A stretch of 64,000 nt of DNA. Origin: JAEUQQ01 sp963697285. GTDB lineage: Bacteria; Acidobacteriota; Vicinamibacteria; Vicinamibacterales; JAFNAJ01. This document shows, piece by piece, positions 1 to 11,000 of the stretch. Where the stretch lies: positions 1,674,001 to 1,738,000 of the forward strand of contig CAVONI010000011.1 of assembly GCA_963697285.1 (NCBI GenBank), given 5' to 3'. The notes beneath the pieces are model-generated. The model did not search any database. It was not told the DNA's origin and worked only from the letters and a program-made list of their open reading frames with translations. Position 1 is the stretch's first letter. Each line of letters starts with the position of its first letter. Made by a program: the position numbers and the translations under genes.

Positions 1-366
1 TCCCGACCCGTTCAGCGCGATGGTCGGATTGGCGAGTTGGAACTCGGCCACGCCACCATTCGTGATGGCCGTGTTGGTCTGGTTCGCGATCACGTCGACG
101 ACGCCCGTGCCATCGACGACGATCGTTTGCGGGTCCGTGCCAGTCGAGGTTGTCAGGTCGTCGCCACGGTAGCCCGTGATGCCCGGGACCCCGGACCAGT
201 TATCGTCAGCGGTGATGAGCGACGTGTTCGTCCAAGCCTGCGAGAAGGGCAACGATTGAGCCGTGTTGTCGGCCCGGACCGCGATGACCGCGAGGGCGAC
301 GGCGACGCCGGCCACGAAGCGGCTGGCACGACGCGCCCGAGGTTGGAGGAGAAGAGCACTGGGCAT
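1..366 (-). CDS. Secreted protein, N-terminal part (runs off left edge)
   Basis: The reading frame on the minus strand opens with ATG at 366 and stays open to the window edge, so only about 122 residues are visible. It begins MPSALLLQPRARRASR, followed by a hydrophobic stretch (FVAGVAVALAVIAVRA), a typical Sec signal peptide. The mature part contains FSQAWTNTSLITADDNWSGV and GYRGDDLTTSTG. I associate this kind of N-terminal segment with large secreted, repeat-rich or lamin-tail/nuclease-type proteins, but the functional domain is outside the window. AGAGGA lies about 10 bases before the ATG and supports this start. The role is unknown; export is the only safe inference. Confidence 0.75.
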   Translation of the reverse strand, partial: MPSALLLQPRARRASRFVAGVAVALAVIAVRADNTAQSLPFSQAWTNTSLITADDNWSGVPGITGYRGDDLTTSTGTDPQTIVVDGTGVVDVIANQTNTAITNGGVAEFQLANPTIALNGSG

Positions 367-622
367 GGGGTGACGTTCCTCTGGAAGGAAAACGATCGGT
401 ACGAACAGAGCTTGTTGTTGCATAGCTAAGACCATGCCACGGCCGGATCTCCGCCAAAGGCAATCGCCCGTCCTCGTGCCTGCCCGAAGACCTACGACGC
501 GCCGACTTAAATTCCCCGTGGCGACTACTAGTCCCGCGCGCGGACGACCGCGGGAACCCGAGGCGTCACCCCGTCCGGCCGACGGCGCGGTGACGGCGCG
601 CCTGCGCGGGCCGACTGCCCGC
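367..622. other. Intergenic stretch without a supported gene
   Basis: Between the divergent secreted-protein start and the tRNA promoter I see only GC-rich sequence. The open frames here have coding-unlike, Arg/Pro-rich translations and no credible ribosome binding sites. It presumably holds the promoter of the leftward gene, but no convincing -35/-10 pair stands out. Confidence 0.4.
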
Positions 623-650
623 TTGTGGCCATGGGATCCTGTGTTATGCT
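623..650 (+). promoter_or_regulatory. Probable promoter of the tRNA-Lys gene
   Basis: TTGTGG at 623-628 and TATGCT at 645-650 are separated by 16 bases. The -10 is preceded by TGT, giving an extended -10 element (TGTTATGCT). Transcription would start near 657, about 70 bases before the mature tRNA. This is a motif reading only. Confidence 0.5.
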
Positions 651-728
651 TTGCGACCGTTGCGTCCGGAGGTCATCCCGCGCGCGACGCGCGTCGCCTC
701 CCCCGGCGACCCAGCCAGACCCCGACGT

Positions 729-804
729 GGGCCCGTAGCTCAACTGGCAGAGCAGCAGACTCTTAATCTGTTGGTTGTAGGTTCGATTCCTACCGGGCTC
801 ACCA
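729..804 (+). tRNA. tRNA-Lys (anticodon CTT)
   Basis: A complete 76-base cloverleaf. Acceptor arm GGGCCCG (729-735) pairs with CGGGCTC, followed by A and an encoded CCA (802-804). The anticodon stem is GCAGA/TCTGT around the loop CTCTTAA, giving anticodon CTT, which reads AAG. The T arm contains GGTTCGATTCC. It stands alone, with no other tRNA beside it. I see no duplicated 3' end downstream that would mark an integration site. Confidence 0.98.
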
Positions 805-945
805 ACTATTCCCCAGATTCAACGACTAACGGATCACCGATCCGCCATCTCCACCGCGAGGCGCCGGATCGGGCCGCGCCGTCTAGGTCGGGCCCGGTCG
901 CGGGCCCGTCGCTTCTTCGGCTGCCGAATTGACGCCGGCGCTCGC

Positions 946-962
946 GTATGACACAGTCATAC
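946..962. promoter_or_regulatory. Palindromic operator before the RHH antitoxin
   Basis: GTATGAC-ACA-GTCATAC is a perfect 7-base inverted repeat ending two bases before the antitoxin ATG. RHH antitoxins usually bind such palindromes to repress their own operon. A TTGACG at 929-934 could be the -35. There is no Shine-Dalgarno between the palindrome and the ATG, so the message may be leaderless. Confidence 0.65.
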
Positions 963-964
963 AC

Positions 965-1183
965 ATGGAAGAAGTGCTGACTATTCGCCTGCCCAAGGGC
1001 ACGCGGCGGCGCCTCGAGCGACGGGCGAAGGCCCAGCAGCTCTCGGTGAGCCAACTGGTACGGCGCGCGCTCGAACAGGACGAGCTCCTCGCGAACCTCG
1101 CGTCAGCCCGGACCGAACTGCTGCCGCAGGCACGCTCCCAGGGCATCTACACAGACGAGGACGTCTTCGCGATCGTCTCGTGA
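965..1183 (+). CDS. RHH-type antitoxin (CopG-like)
   Basis: A 72-residue protein starting MEEVLTIRLPKGTRRRLERR. The short basic beta strand (LTIRLP) followed by two helices (RRLERRAKAQQLSVSQLVRRALEQ) is the ribbon-helix-helix DNA-binding fold. The acidic C-terminal tail (YTDEDVFAIVS) is the part that typically wraps the partner toxin. An upstream in-frame start at 929 would run through the palindrome, so ATG 965 is preferred. The next gene, a PIN toxin, starts at 1180 and overlaps the stop by four bases (GTGA), which indicates translational coupling. The expected role is to neutralise the PIN RNase and autorepress the pair. Confidence 0.88.
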   Translation: MEEVLTIRLPKGTRRRLERRAKAQQLSVSQLVRRALEQDELLANLASARTELLPQARSQGIYTDEDVFAIVS

Positions 1184-1575
1184 TTGTCGTCCTCGACACC
1201 AACGTGTTCGTCGCGGCCATGATCGCGAAGGGACTGTGTCACGAAGTCGTGATACGAGGTCTGGGTTCGTGCACGGTGGTCACGTCGCAGGCTCTGCTCG
1301 ACGAGCTCGAGCACACGTTGCGCGCGAAGTTCACGCTCGGGCCTGCCGCCACCGCGTTTCTCGAGCAACTCCGCCTTCGCGTCCGGCTCGTGGAGCCGAC
1401 GCCGCTCAAGTCCCCGGTGTCCCGAGATGCCGATGACGACGTGGTGCTGGCAACGGCCGTCGCCGCCGGAGCGATGGTCATTGTGACCGGCGACCAGGAC
1501 CTTCTCGTCATTGGTCGCTTCAACGGCATCGACATTGTCTCTCCACGCGACTTCTTGAGGCGTCTGTCGTCCTGA
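1180..1575 (+). CDS. PIN-domain toxin, putative RNase
   Basis: A 131-residue PIN-domain protein of the putative toxin family COG1569 type. The first acidic residue is in MIVVLDTNVFVAA (Asp6). A conserved Glu is in LLDELEHTL, and the third acidic cluster is RDADDDVVLATA, followed by VIVTGDQDLL. These are the metal-binding residues of PIN ribonucleases. The length is normal and no catalytic position is missing. The gene starts with GTG overlapping the antitoxin stop. By family it would cleave RNA (often tRNA or mRNA) when the antitoxin is lost. Confidence 0.9.
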   Translation: MIVVLDTNVFVAAMIAKGLCHEVVIRGLGSCTVVTSQALLDELEHTLRAKFTLGPAATAFLEQLRLRVRLVEPTPLKSPVSRDADDDVVLATAVAAGAMVIVTGDQDLLVIGRFNGIDIVSPRDFLRRLSS

Positions 1576-1635
1576 CCGTGGCTCCAGTGCTTTGACAGGG
1601 ACACAGAAGTGTTTCAGTCGCGAGCCGGGCCGGAT

Positions 1636-1840
1636 TCACGGTGTCCGGACCCTCGGTGGGCGCGTCAATTTTGAACGCTGCCTGGCGTAGCCCTTCGACC
1701 TGCCTCGCGAGGGGTTGTCGGGCCAGGCGCTTCGCGCGGACGTACGTCGATGGAGTGACGGGTGCTCAGGCGCGTGCTCCCACACCATCCGGACGGCGCG
1801 CTCGCGCTCCTCCGGGGAAAACCGACTCGGGGCGTCCCAT
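1636..1840 (-). pseudogene. IS3-family transposase OrfA remnant
   Basis: From ATG 1840, preceded by GAGAGGAGG, the sequence reads MGRP and then needs one base removed (four-base run at 1829-1832) to continue as SRFSPEERERAVRMVWEHAPEHPS. That is the typical start of an IS3 OrfA helix-turn-helix protein. After about 30 residues the match is lost and no OrfB is present, so this is a decayed insertion-sequence fragment. The rest of 1576-1990 shows nothing else I can support. Confidence 0.6.
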
Positions 1841-1990
1841 GGGCACCTCCTCTCAACGAATGGGCCCTCCGACAATCCCGGTACGGTTCACTTCCTTCTC
1901 GCGTTGATAACTCCACACGTGGTCGCTTGCAGGTAGGGCAGGTGGCGTGTAGCGTATGCGAAGTCACGCTTTGGGCAGGAGGTTTCCGCG

Positions 1991-4174
1991 ATGCCAGAGC
2001 AAGACCCACAGGGCTCGAGTCCCGACCCCGATGGCACCCGCACTGCCACGCCAGTAAGCCAGCCCGGACGCTCCATCGGCTCGTACCGCCTGCTCCAGAA
2101 GCTCGGCGAGGGCGGCATGGGAGAGGTCTGGCTCGCGGAGCAGACGCGTCCGGTCCATCGCCAGGTTGCTCTCAAGTTGATCAAGCCGGGCATGGATTCC
2201 GCGCAGGTCGTTGCCCGCTTCGAGGCCGAGCGCCAGGCGTTGGCGTTGATGGACCACATCGGCATAGCCACGGTCTTCGATGGCGGCACGACACCCGAGG
2301 GTCGGCTGTACTTCGCCATGGAGTACGTGAAGGGCGAGCCGATCACGACGTATTGCGACCGGCACAAACTCGCCATGCCTGAACGCCTCGCCCTGTTCCT
2401 GCAGGTATGCGAGGGCGTCCAGCATGCGCACCAGAAGGGCGTGGTCCACCGCGACCTGAAGCCCTCGAACGTGCTCGTCGCGGTCAACGACGACCACGCG
2501 GTGCCGAAGATCATCGATTTCGGCGTGGCGAAGGCCACAGCGCAGCACCTCACTGATCGGACCCTGTTCACCGAGCTCGGCGCGTTCGTGGGGACGCCCG
2601 AGTACATGAGCCCCGAGCAGGCCGAGATGGGCGGGTTGAATATCGATACCCGAACCGATGTCTACGCCCTCGGCGTGCTGCTGTACGAGCTACTCACGGG
2701 GGCCACGCCGTTCGACCTGAAGACGCTGCGCGAAGCCGGGCTGGACGCGATCCGCCGAACGATTCGTGAAAAGGATCCCCCGAGACCGAGCATGCACGTG
2801 ACCCAGATGGGGCCCGCCTCAGTGAAGGCGGCGCAGAGCCGGCAGACCGAGCCCGTTCGGCTCGCCAGGCAACTGCGCGGCGACCTCGACTGGATCACCA
2901 TGAAAGCACTCGAAAAGGACCGCACGCGACGTTATCAAACGGCGAATGACCTGGCGAACGACGTCCGGCGTTACCTGTCTGATGAACCGGTGTCCGCGGG
3001 TCCACCGAGTGCGGCATACCGGGCGAAGAAGTTCGTGCGACGTCACCGCTTCGGGGTCGGCGCAGCGGCGACGCTGGCGTTGATGCTGGTTGCCTTCGCA
3101 GCGGCGATGGCCGTTCTTGCGCAGCGCATCGCTGCGGAACGAGACCGTGCCAATCAAGAGGCCGCAACGGCAAAGCAGGTAACCGACTTCCTGGTCGAAC
3201 TCTTTGCCGTGTCTGATCCTGGCGAAGCACGGGGAAATGCTGTCACAGCCAGGGAGATCCTCGACAAGGGAGCGCTGAGGGTTGGCGAAGAACTGAAGGA
3301 CCAACCGATGACGCAGGCCCAGCTCCAGTTCGCCGTCGGAAAGGTCTACACGAAGCTCGGTTTGTACCGCGAGGCACAACCGCTCCTGGAGGAGTCACTC
3401 GCGACACGCCGGAGGCTGTCAGGGCCCGCACACACCACTACGTTGACGACCTTGCATGAGTTGGCGAACCTGCACTGGTACCGGGGTGAATACGATGAGG
3501 CAGAGTCACTTTACAAACAGGTGATCGATGGGCGCAAACGCTCACTTGGTCCCGACGACCCCAGCACGCTGCTCGCGCAATTCGATCTCGCCAGTGTTTA
3601 TGTTGGGCAGTCTCGCTGGAAGGAAGCAGAGCAGCTCACGCTTGCGACACTTGACGCTCAGACTCGGACTCTCGGGCCGACACACTCGGATACGCTCGCC
3701 TCGCTGAACAACCTGCAGGCGATCTACTACCGCCTTGAACGGTACGGGGACGCTCTACCGATTGCGCGTCGCGTGCTCGAAGGTGATCAGCGGAACCGTG
3801 GGCCCAACCATCCAGACACCCTGATGGATTCGCACAACCTCGCCACGGTGTACGACAAGCTGGGTCTGTTCGAGGAAGCTGAGCGGGTGTACCTCGAGAC
3901 GATCAGCGCGAAGCGACGCGTGCTGGGCGCGGCGCATGATTCCACGTGCAGGACCCAGCTGGCGCTCGCGTCACTGTATCAGCGCCAGAAACGCTATCCC
4001 GCGGCCGAGGCGCTCACCCTGGAGGCCTGCCTCGCGTTGTCTGACAGGCTCGGAGACCAACACCCGAGGAGCCAGGCGTGCGCGAAGGATCTGGCTGTCC
4101 TGTACGATGCCCTGGGCAAGCCCGACAAGGCGACCGAGTGGCGCAGGAAGGTGCTGCCGGAATCAAACAGGTAG
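1991..4174 (+). CDS. Membrane Ser/Thr protein kinase with TPR repeats
   Basis: 727 residues. AGGAGG at 1977-1982 sits eight bases before ATG. The PknB-like kinase domain spans about residues 30-330: the glycine loop GEGGMGEV (39-46), the lysine in VALKLIK, HRDLKPSN in the catalytic loop, DFG in the metal-binding loop, and GTPEYMSPEQAE at the activation segment end. A single membrane helix follows (FGVGAAATLALMLVAFAAAM, about 350-375). The C-terminal half contains repeated 42-residue TPR units of the kinesin-light-chain style, for example YREAQPLLEESLATRR and GEYDEAESLYKQVIDGRK. The kinase is therefore cytoplasmic and the TPRs probably outside. All catalytic residues are present. The substrate is unknown; this architecture is very common in Acidobacteriota. 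Confidence 0.95.
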   Translation: MPEQDPQGSSPDPDGTRTATPVSQPGRSIGSYRLLQKLGEGGMGEVWLAEQTRPVHRQVALKLIKPGMDSAQVVARFEAERQALALMDHIGIATVFDGGTTPEGRLYFAMEYVKGEPITTYCDRHKLAMPERLALFLQVCEGVQHAHQKGVVHRDLKPSNVLVAVNDDHAVPKIIDFGVAKATAQHLTDRTLFTELGAFVGTPEYMSPEQAEMGGLNIDTRTDVYALGVLLYELLTGATPFDLKTLREAGLDAIRRTIREKDPPRPSMHVTQMGPASVKAAQSRQTEPVRLARQLRGDLDWITMKALEKDRTRRYQTANDLANDVRRYLSDEPVSAGPPSAAYRAKKFVRRHRFGVGAAATLALMLVAFAAAMAVLAQRIAAERDRANQEAATAKQVTDFLVELFAVSDPGEARGNAVTAREILDKGALRVGEELKDQPMTQAQLQFAVGKVYTKLGLYREAQPLLEESLATRRRLSGPAHTTTLTTLHELANLHWYRGEYDEAESLYKQVIDGRKRSLGPDDPSTLLAQFDLASVYVGQSRWKEAEQLTLATLDAQTRTLGPTHSDTLASLNNLQAIYYRLERYGDALPIARRVLEGDQRNRGPNHPDTLMDSHNLATVYDKLGLFEEAERVYLETISAKRRVLGAAHDSTCRTQLALASLYQRQKRYPAAEALTLEACLALSDRLGDQHPRSQACAKDLAVLYDALGKPDKATEWRRKVLPESNR

Positions 4175-4261
4175 GGGCACGCTGACGCCGCCGGACGACG
4201 ACGTCGACCGCGCGGTCATCATCCCGATCGAAGACCAACGCCAGCGGCGTCGGCCCCGTGC

Positions 4262-4295
4262 CACGCGCGCCCCTCGGGTCATGAGGGGCGGCGTG
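4262..4295. terminator. Bidirectional hairpin terminator between convergent genes
   Basis: CACGC-G-CGCCCCTC, loop GGGTCAT, then GAGGGGCG-GCGTG forms a 13-base-pair stem with one bulged base. It lies between the converging kinase and cohesin/PEP-CTERM genes. There is no clear T run. Confidence 0.5.
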
Positions 4296-4316
4296 GAAGG
4301 GTGCTGACCTCGCGAA

Positions 4317-4880
4317 TTACGCTGCGGTAGGTCGCCCGCGCCGATACCCAAGAGCAGCAACACCGATTCCAAGTATCAGGAGGGTGGTCGGCTCGGGCAC
4401 GCGCGCGTTCACGGTGACGCTGGCGTTGCGGAGTGTCGTGTCCGCGATGGCAGCAAACGTCGAGTCGAGAAGGATCACGTTCGACAGGGTAACGCCGCTG
4501 CTTCCAGGCCCCAGCGCTGTGAACGACACGGTTGCCAGGACGCCGCTCCCAGCGACGCCCGGTACATTCCCAATCAAGCTGTTCGCCGTCGAGGTGATGG
4601 TGCCTGGGACCGTTGCGTCACCTGGAACGAAGAACGTAAGGCCCCCGAGGCCCAGGAAGGGGCCCTCCGAACTCGCGGCCGCCGAGACGACCGCAGGGTC
4701 GAATACCAGGTCGAACTGGAATGCGAACAGGTCGACCGCGCCGTCAATCGCGACGTTGAGGGAGAACGTGTCGCCCACGTTGTACGTGGCGTTCGCGGGC
4801 TCTACCAGCACGATGGGCCCAGCAGACACCGGGCCCGCACAGAAGGCGAACAGCAGCAGCAAGGACGCTCGGAATCTCAC
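4317..4880 (-). CDS. Cohesin-domain protein with PEP-CTERM anchor
   Basis: 187 residues starting at GTG 4880, with GGAGG six bases upstream. A signal peptide (MRFRASLLLLFAFCAGPVSAG) is followed by a cohesin-type beta sandwich: VEPANATYNVGDTFSLNVAI, LFAFQFDLVFDPAVV and GSGVLATVSFTALGPGSS. The C-terminus VPEPTTLLILGIGVAALGYR plus arginines is a textbook PEP-CTERM sorting signal, processed by exosortase during export. In Gram-negative bacteria such proteins are delivered to the surface or the extracellular matrix. Dockerin-like modules occur in two secreted proteins upstream on the same strand, so a cohesin-dockerin contact is possible but untested. Confidence 0.88.
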   Translation of the reverse strand: MRFRASLLLLFAFCAGPVSAGPIVLVEPANATYNVGDTFSLNVAIDGAVDLFAFQFDLVFDPAVVSAAASSEGPFLGLGGLTFFVPGDATVPGTITSTANSLIGNVPGVAGSGVLATVSFTALGPGSSGVTLSNVILLDSTFAAIADTTLRNASVTVNARVPEPTTLLILGIGVAALGYRRGRPTAA

Positions 4881-5046
4881 GCTCTACCTCCCTCCGCCTT
4901 CCTCGGCGGCTCGACAATGATCAGTCGCAAGGACCATGCCGAGAGCCACCTGAACAGAATAGTGCGCTAGGGCTGTCCTCCAGCGGACGGGCGTAGGCGA
5001 GAAGTCTCGTAACCAGGCGACATAGGTCGTGCAAATAGCTGTTTTA

Positions 5047-8000
5047 TCACCACGGCGTCTGCTTCACCGTGAAGAACTGCCCCCCAAACGTGATCCTGCC
5101 GGTCCTCACCCCTCCGCCGCCGATCAGGTCGAAGGGCGCAACGGTGTACGGTTGCGTGAAGAGGTTGAGTTCAGGTCCTGCCAGCGGCCCGAGGAAAATG
5201 AAACTCGGCTGATCGGTGCCCGTCACGGGAGTGCAGCCGAGGCCCGATGGCGACCCGAGGAAGTTCGCCGCGCCCCCGAAACGGCTGAATGCTGCTCCGT
5301 AGCGGTTCAGGCTGTAGGCGCACGAGGCGGCCATCTGGCTGATGGTGAACGACTGCTCCCCGACCTGAATACTGCCGACGCGCGTCGCCCCAGAGGGATT
5401 GGGTGCCACCACGTAGGTCACGGTACCCGAGGCCCCATCGAACGACAACGCCGTCGAAATCCAGGAAACGTAGCTCACGGCATTGGGTGAGCACCCCGCC
5501 GCCGTGGTCGTGAACCCGAATGCCCCCGTAGCGCCGTCCCTTGACACCGACGTCGACGTACCTGGTGCGGTCAGTATGTAGAGACACGAGCCCGCCGCCT
5601 GGGTCACCGTGTAGACGCTGCCCGCCACAGTGAGCGTCCCGGTGCGCGGAGTCGGGCTCGCGTTCGGCTGCGCAACGAACCGCACGTCAGTTGAGCCGGC
5701 GGTACCAGACGACACGATCGTCAACCACCCAGGGTCATTGCTTGTCGCCGTCCAGGCGCAGACGCCGGCAGTGATGACACCCACCGAGCCGTTTCCGCCC
5801 GCGGCGGGAACCGTTCCCGTGGCCGACTGCAGGCCATACGAGCAGGTCGTTCCCGCCTGCTGGATTTGCACTGTCTGCCCTCCGACGGTCAGCGCGGTCG
5901 CCCGGGCCGACGTGGAGCCCGCGTTGGAGCCCACCGTCACCCCAATCGTGCCGTTGCCAGTACCTGACGAGGGAGTCACGGTCGCCCAGGCATCGCCGCT
6001 CAACGCGGTCCACGTGCAGTTCGCCCCGTTGGTGGTCACCCCAATCGTACCTGTGGTTCCCGAAGGTCCAAAGGGACTGCCGAGACCCGCTGTGTTCACC
6101 GTGACGCTGCACGGCAGCGGCGCCTGATTGATCAGGAACGTCTGACCGCCGATGTTGAGGCTCGCCGATCGTGGCTGCGTCGTCGAGTTGGGTTCGACGG
6201 AGTACACGAGGGTTCCCGACGCTGCACCCGAGCCGCCGGACGTCACCGAGATCCAACTCGCGCCCGACGAGGTCTCGTAATTGCAGCCCGCCGGCGTCGT
6301 GATCTCCACCACCCCCTGGCCACCACCGGCGGGTGGAGACGCGGTGTACGGGCTCAGGCCGACCGAGCATCCGATACCGGTCTGCGCCACTGTCAAGGTC
6401 TTCCCCGCGATGACGGCGGTCAACGTCACGGCATTCACACCGAGGTTGGGCGGGATCGTCACGGTGGCTGTGCCGCCCCCGGTCCCACTCGCCGGCGCCG
6501 CACCCAGGCCGGAAGCGGTCCAGCCGCACTCCCGCGCCGAAGGCGTGATCGTGATAGTGGCCAGGCCGCCGGCGGCGGGGGCCGTCAGCCTCGCGGGACT
6601 GATCGCAAACGAGCACTGCGAGCCGAACTGCGTGATCGTGTGCGGCTGCCCACCCGACATGATCGTCAATGTACGCGCGCTCGGGCCTCTGTTGGGGGCC
6701 ACGCTGTAGCTCACGGTGCCCACACCCCTGCCGTTGGCGCCGGCTGTGATCTGCACCAGGCTCGGAGGCGGCCCGGTCGTCACCCACGAGCACCCTGGAC
6801 CCGCCGAGACGCTGAAGCTGCCGGCAGCGCCCTCCGCAGGCACCGAGGTCGTGGCGGGGTCGACGGTGTAGGTGCAGGGGGGCGCGGGCGTCACGGTGAG
6901 CGTCACCGGCACCACATCGGACAGGTTCGCGGCATCTGGCGCCTTGACGGCCAGTACCCCGGTGTACACGCCGGCCGCAAGGGATGCCACATCCAGGTTG
7001 AGCATCAGTGTCGTCGACGTCGTGCCGCCGCCCGCTGAGAGGCTCGCGCCCGGAATGCCCGCCACCATCGCGTTGAACGGCAGGCTGCCGCTGGTTGACG
7101 CCACGGCGACCGGCAGAGGCGCCGGAGCCGCCGAGCCGATCGTGTGGTAGACGGCGATCGGCCTCGGCGCGAGGGAAAGCGCTGGAGCCTCACCTGCTGC
7201 GTTGTCGATGGTTACCGGATAGGTCTTCATGAGCGTGTTGCCCGCACCATCCGAGATCGCCAGCGCGAGCAGGAAGCTGCCGGCAACCGTCGGCGTCCCG
7301 GAGAGCACACCGGCCGGGCTCAGGGAAAGCCCCGGAGGCATGTCGGAGGTGACCGCCAGCGCGAGGCTGTACGGCGACGAGCCTCCGGCAGGGACAAGCG
7401 GCGACGAATACGGCATTCCGACCCTGCCTGGCGGTAGCGCGTCTGGTGTCAATGAGAGGACCGACACCTTCAGGGTGAAGACCGACGTCAGTGTCTGGCC
7501 CGAACTGTCGGTTACGTGGAGCGAGAACGGGTAATTGCCCGGTGCAGACGGGACGCCTCCCAGGTAACTCGTCACGCCATTGGCGCCCGTCAGGACAGCG
7601 AGGCCCGCTGGCAGCGTCGCACCGGCTGTAACCGACCAACTGAACGGCGCCGTCCCGCCCCGAAGGACCGCATCCAAGGCGAACGCGTACGGCACGCCGA
7701 CCGACGCGTCCGACAACGTCGCGCTGCCCGCGTGCACGAGGGGCGACGGTTTCCCAGCCGGCGACACCACGAGTGTCAAGGCGAAGGGCGTGACTGCAGT
7801 GTGCCCAGCGGAATCCGCGATGACTGGAGAAACCGAGAACCTGCCGACGGCCTGTGGCGTCCCCGAGAGCACGCCCTCGCCGCTCAACGTGAGTCCCGGC
7901 GGCAACGGCGCGTCCGGCGATTCGGTGAACGTATATGGCGGAGTCCCCCCCGCCGCTTTCAACGTGAATTCGTAGGGCGTGTTCACCTGACCGCCTGGAA

Positions 8001-11000
8001 GGTCGCGCACTGCCAGGATCCTGACCGGCGGCGCCACCAACTGCGCAGGCGAGACCCTGTGCGTGAAGACACGATCCGCGAAATTGTCGCTATTGGCCAC
8101 ATCGACTGCGCGGAGCGTGTAGGTGAACGTGCCCGCCGTCGCCAGCCACCCTGAGAGCGTGCTGTTCCCTGCTGACTGTGTCAGCACGAGCCCGGGCGGC
8201 AGGCTGCCCGACACCACGGACCAGTTGTAGGAGGACGCCCCGCCGGTCACGGTCAGGGTTGTCGTCAGCGCACTGCCAACCCACGTGTCCCACGGAGGGA
8301 CACTCGAGACCAACAACCCGAAAGCGTTCGTGACGGTGAGCGAGTAGGTGCGGGCGAAGGCATGGCCCGCAGTGTCGCGCACATTGATCACGAAGGAGTA
8401 GTACCCGGTGCTCGTCGGCACCCCCGAGATGAGTCCATCCGCCGAGAGCGCCAGGCCACCCGGCAACATGTCCTGGGTTGAGCTGACCGGCGTCATTGTG
8501 AAGGTATACGGTGACGAGCCGCCGACGGCCACAAGGCGCTGGGCGTAGCTCGATCCCACGATCGCCGTCGCGGGCGATCCAGGGACGATGCCGATTGCCG
8601 ACACGTTCAGCCTGTAGGTGCGGCGGACCTGCGCCCCTGCGGCGTCGGTGGCGATGAGATCGAACGTGTACGGCCCTGTCGTGCTCGGCACGCCCGCGAG
8701 CATCGACGATCCAGGCGTGGACGTCGGGGGCAGCGTACTTCCCGACACCAATCGGATCCCTGGGGGCAGCGTGGAGCCCGGCGCCAGATCCCACGAATAC
8801 GGTGGCACGCCGCCTGACGCACTCAGGCTCACCGTGGAGATGGACTGCCCCACCGTGACGTCAGCCAGCGTGGTGCTCGTGATCGGGACATCCAGTTGCG
8901 CAGGGTTCGGGCTGCGCACGCTCAGGGCGAAACGTCGGGTCAGGGGAACGACGCCGTCGGTGACTGTGACGACCACGTGGAAGGGGCCCCCGCTGGTTGT
9001 GGGCGTCCCACCAAGGACGCCGTCGCCGGAAAGCGTAAGCCCGGATGGCAAACCGTTGGCCGACCACACGAGCGTCGAACTGCCGCCGCTTCCCGTCAAT
9101 CTGTGTGCATAGGGGACGCCCTCGGTCGCCGACGGCAGCACGCTGCCGTCCGCCACGGAGATCCCCGAAACGAGCAGGGTGAAGGAGTAGTTGCCCGCGA
9201 TACCCGACTCGTCTGTCGCGGTGAGCCCAAACGTGAACGTGCCCACCTGCGTTGGCATCCCACCGATCTCGCCTGTCGCAGACACCGTGATCCCTGGCGG
9301 CAGCGTTGACGTCGGGGATACCGACCACGTCACCGACCCGGTGTTGTCGAACGCCACGAGCTGGCGCGAGTACGGCACACCGAGCGACGCATCCGCGAGC
9401 GTGGCGCTGAACAACTGGAACGGTGCCACCCTCAGGGCGACCGTGCGCACGCCGATGTTGCCCAGCGAGTCGTCTGCGCGGAGCGTAATGCTGAAGGTGC
9501 CGCTCGCAAGCGGCGTTCCGGCGAGCGCGAAGCTCCCTGGGCCATACCCCATAAACACGGCATCGCCGGATGCGAGCACGAAGCCTGGGGGCAACTCCGT
9601 CAGGGCCGTCATCGTGTACGGGCCCGTCCCCCCCGTCGGCGTCACGTTGATACTCGTGGCCCCAAGCGCAGGGGCAAGGACCAAGCTCGTCGAACCGGAC
9701 CCCAGCGAGGTGAACCCCAGCGTCGTTCCGGTGGGGCTGGCGATGTTGAAGGAGATGTTCTGGCGCGTAGTCTGTCCGGCGTCGTCAGTCACCTGGATCG
9801 GAATGGAGAAGTTGCCGGTGTTGGAGGGCCTTCCGCTCACGACCCCGGTGGCCGGGTCAAGCTCGAGTCCCGGGGGCATCGGAACGGTGCTCGCCCACGC
9901 GACGAAGTTGTTGGTGCCGCCGCTCGCCAGGAGCGGCTGCGCGAACGGCGTGTCGTACACAAGCGGGTTTCCCGAGCCGCTCACGGGGAGACTCGAGTAG
10001 CCGAGCGCGAGCGGCGTCACCGTCCACGTGAACGCGCGGGTGACGGTCGTTCCGGCGCCATCAGTAACGGCCAGCGTAAACGCGTACTCGCCGGACTGCA
10101 TCACAACGCCCGCCAGGTACGCAAACCCTGGCGAGAAGCTGCGGCCGAGCACCTCTCCCGCGCCTTCGAGCGTGACGCCAGGTGGCAGCGACCCGCCCCG
10201 CAGAGACCAGGCGTACGGTGGAGTTCCCCCGGCTGCGCCCAGGCGGAGGGAGTAGGTCGAGCCGATGGTCGTGAACCCCAGCGAGGCACTGGTGCTGATA
10301 CTCAACGGTTGAGGAATGTTGTTGAGGACCTGCAACGAAGCGATTTTCGATACCGAGCCGTTCGACCCAATCGCCGTGACGGTGAAAGACGTGTTTGTCG
10401 CGAACGTCGGCGTGCCTGAAATCACCCCGTCGGCGCTCAGGGTCAGTCCACCCGGCGGGAAACCTGACCACGCGCAGGTACCCGCGCAGCCCGGCGCTAA
10501 CAACGCGTAGGTGTACGGCGTGCCCACAATACCCCGCGGCAACACGCCGGAGGTTGCGATGTCGAACGGGTCCACGACGATCGTGAAGCTGAACGAGATT
10601 GAGCTCGACGTGGTCAGATCGGTCAACGTGACGGCGGGAAAGTAGTTACCTGCGGCCGTCGGAGTGCCGGTGACTTGCCCAGCCGTGCTGACCGCTATGC
10701 CAGGCGGCATGCCGGAGGACGAGGATGTAAGGGTCCAAGAGTAGTTACCACTCCCGCCGAACGGCACGAGCGTGAACGAGTAGGGCACGCCAACCGACGC
10801 GTTGGGCGGTTGAGACTGCGACAGAACCCGAAGCGGGGTGACGGTGACGGTCAGCCTGCGGTCGAGCGTGAGGCCCGACGAATCAGTGACCCGAATCGAC
10901 GTGGGGAACGCGCCGGGCGTGTCGAGCACGCCGAGGTACGCGCCCGCCGTGGCCGGCCATCCGCTCGGTAACGGCTGGCCGTCCTGGACGCGCATGCCCG

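Noticed and set aside
729..804. tRNA-Lys as integration site of an island
   Set aside because: I found no repeated 3' tRNA segment and no integrase gene in the window.
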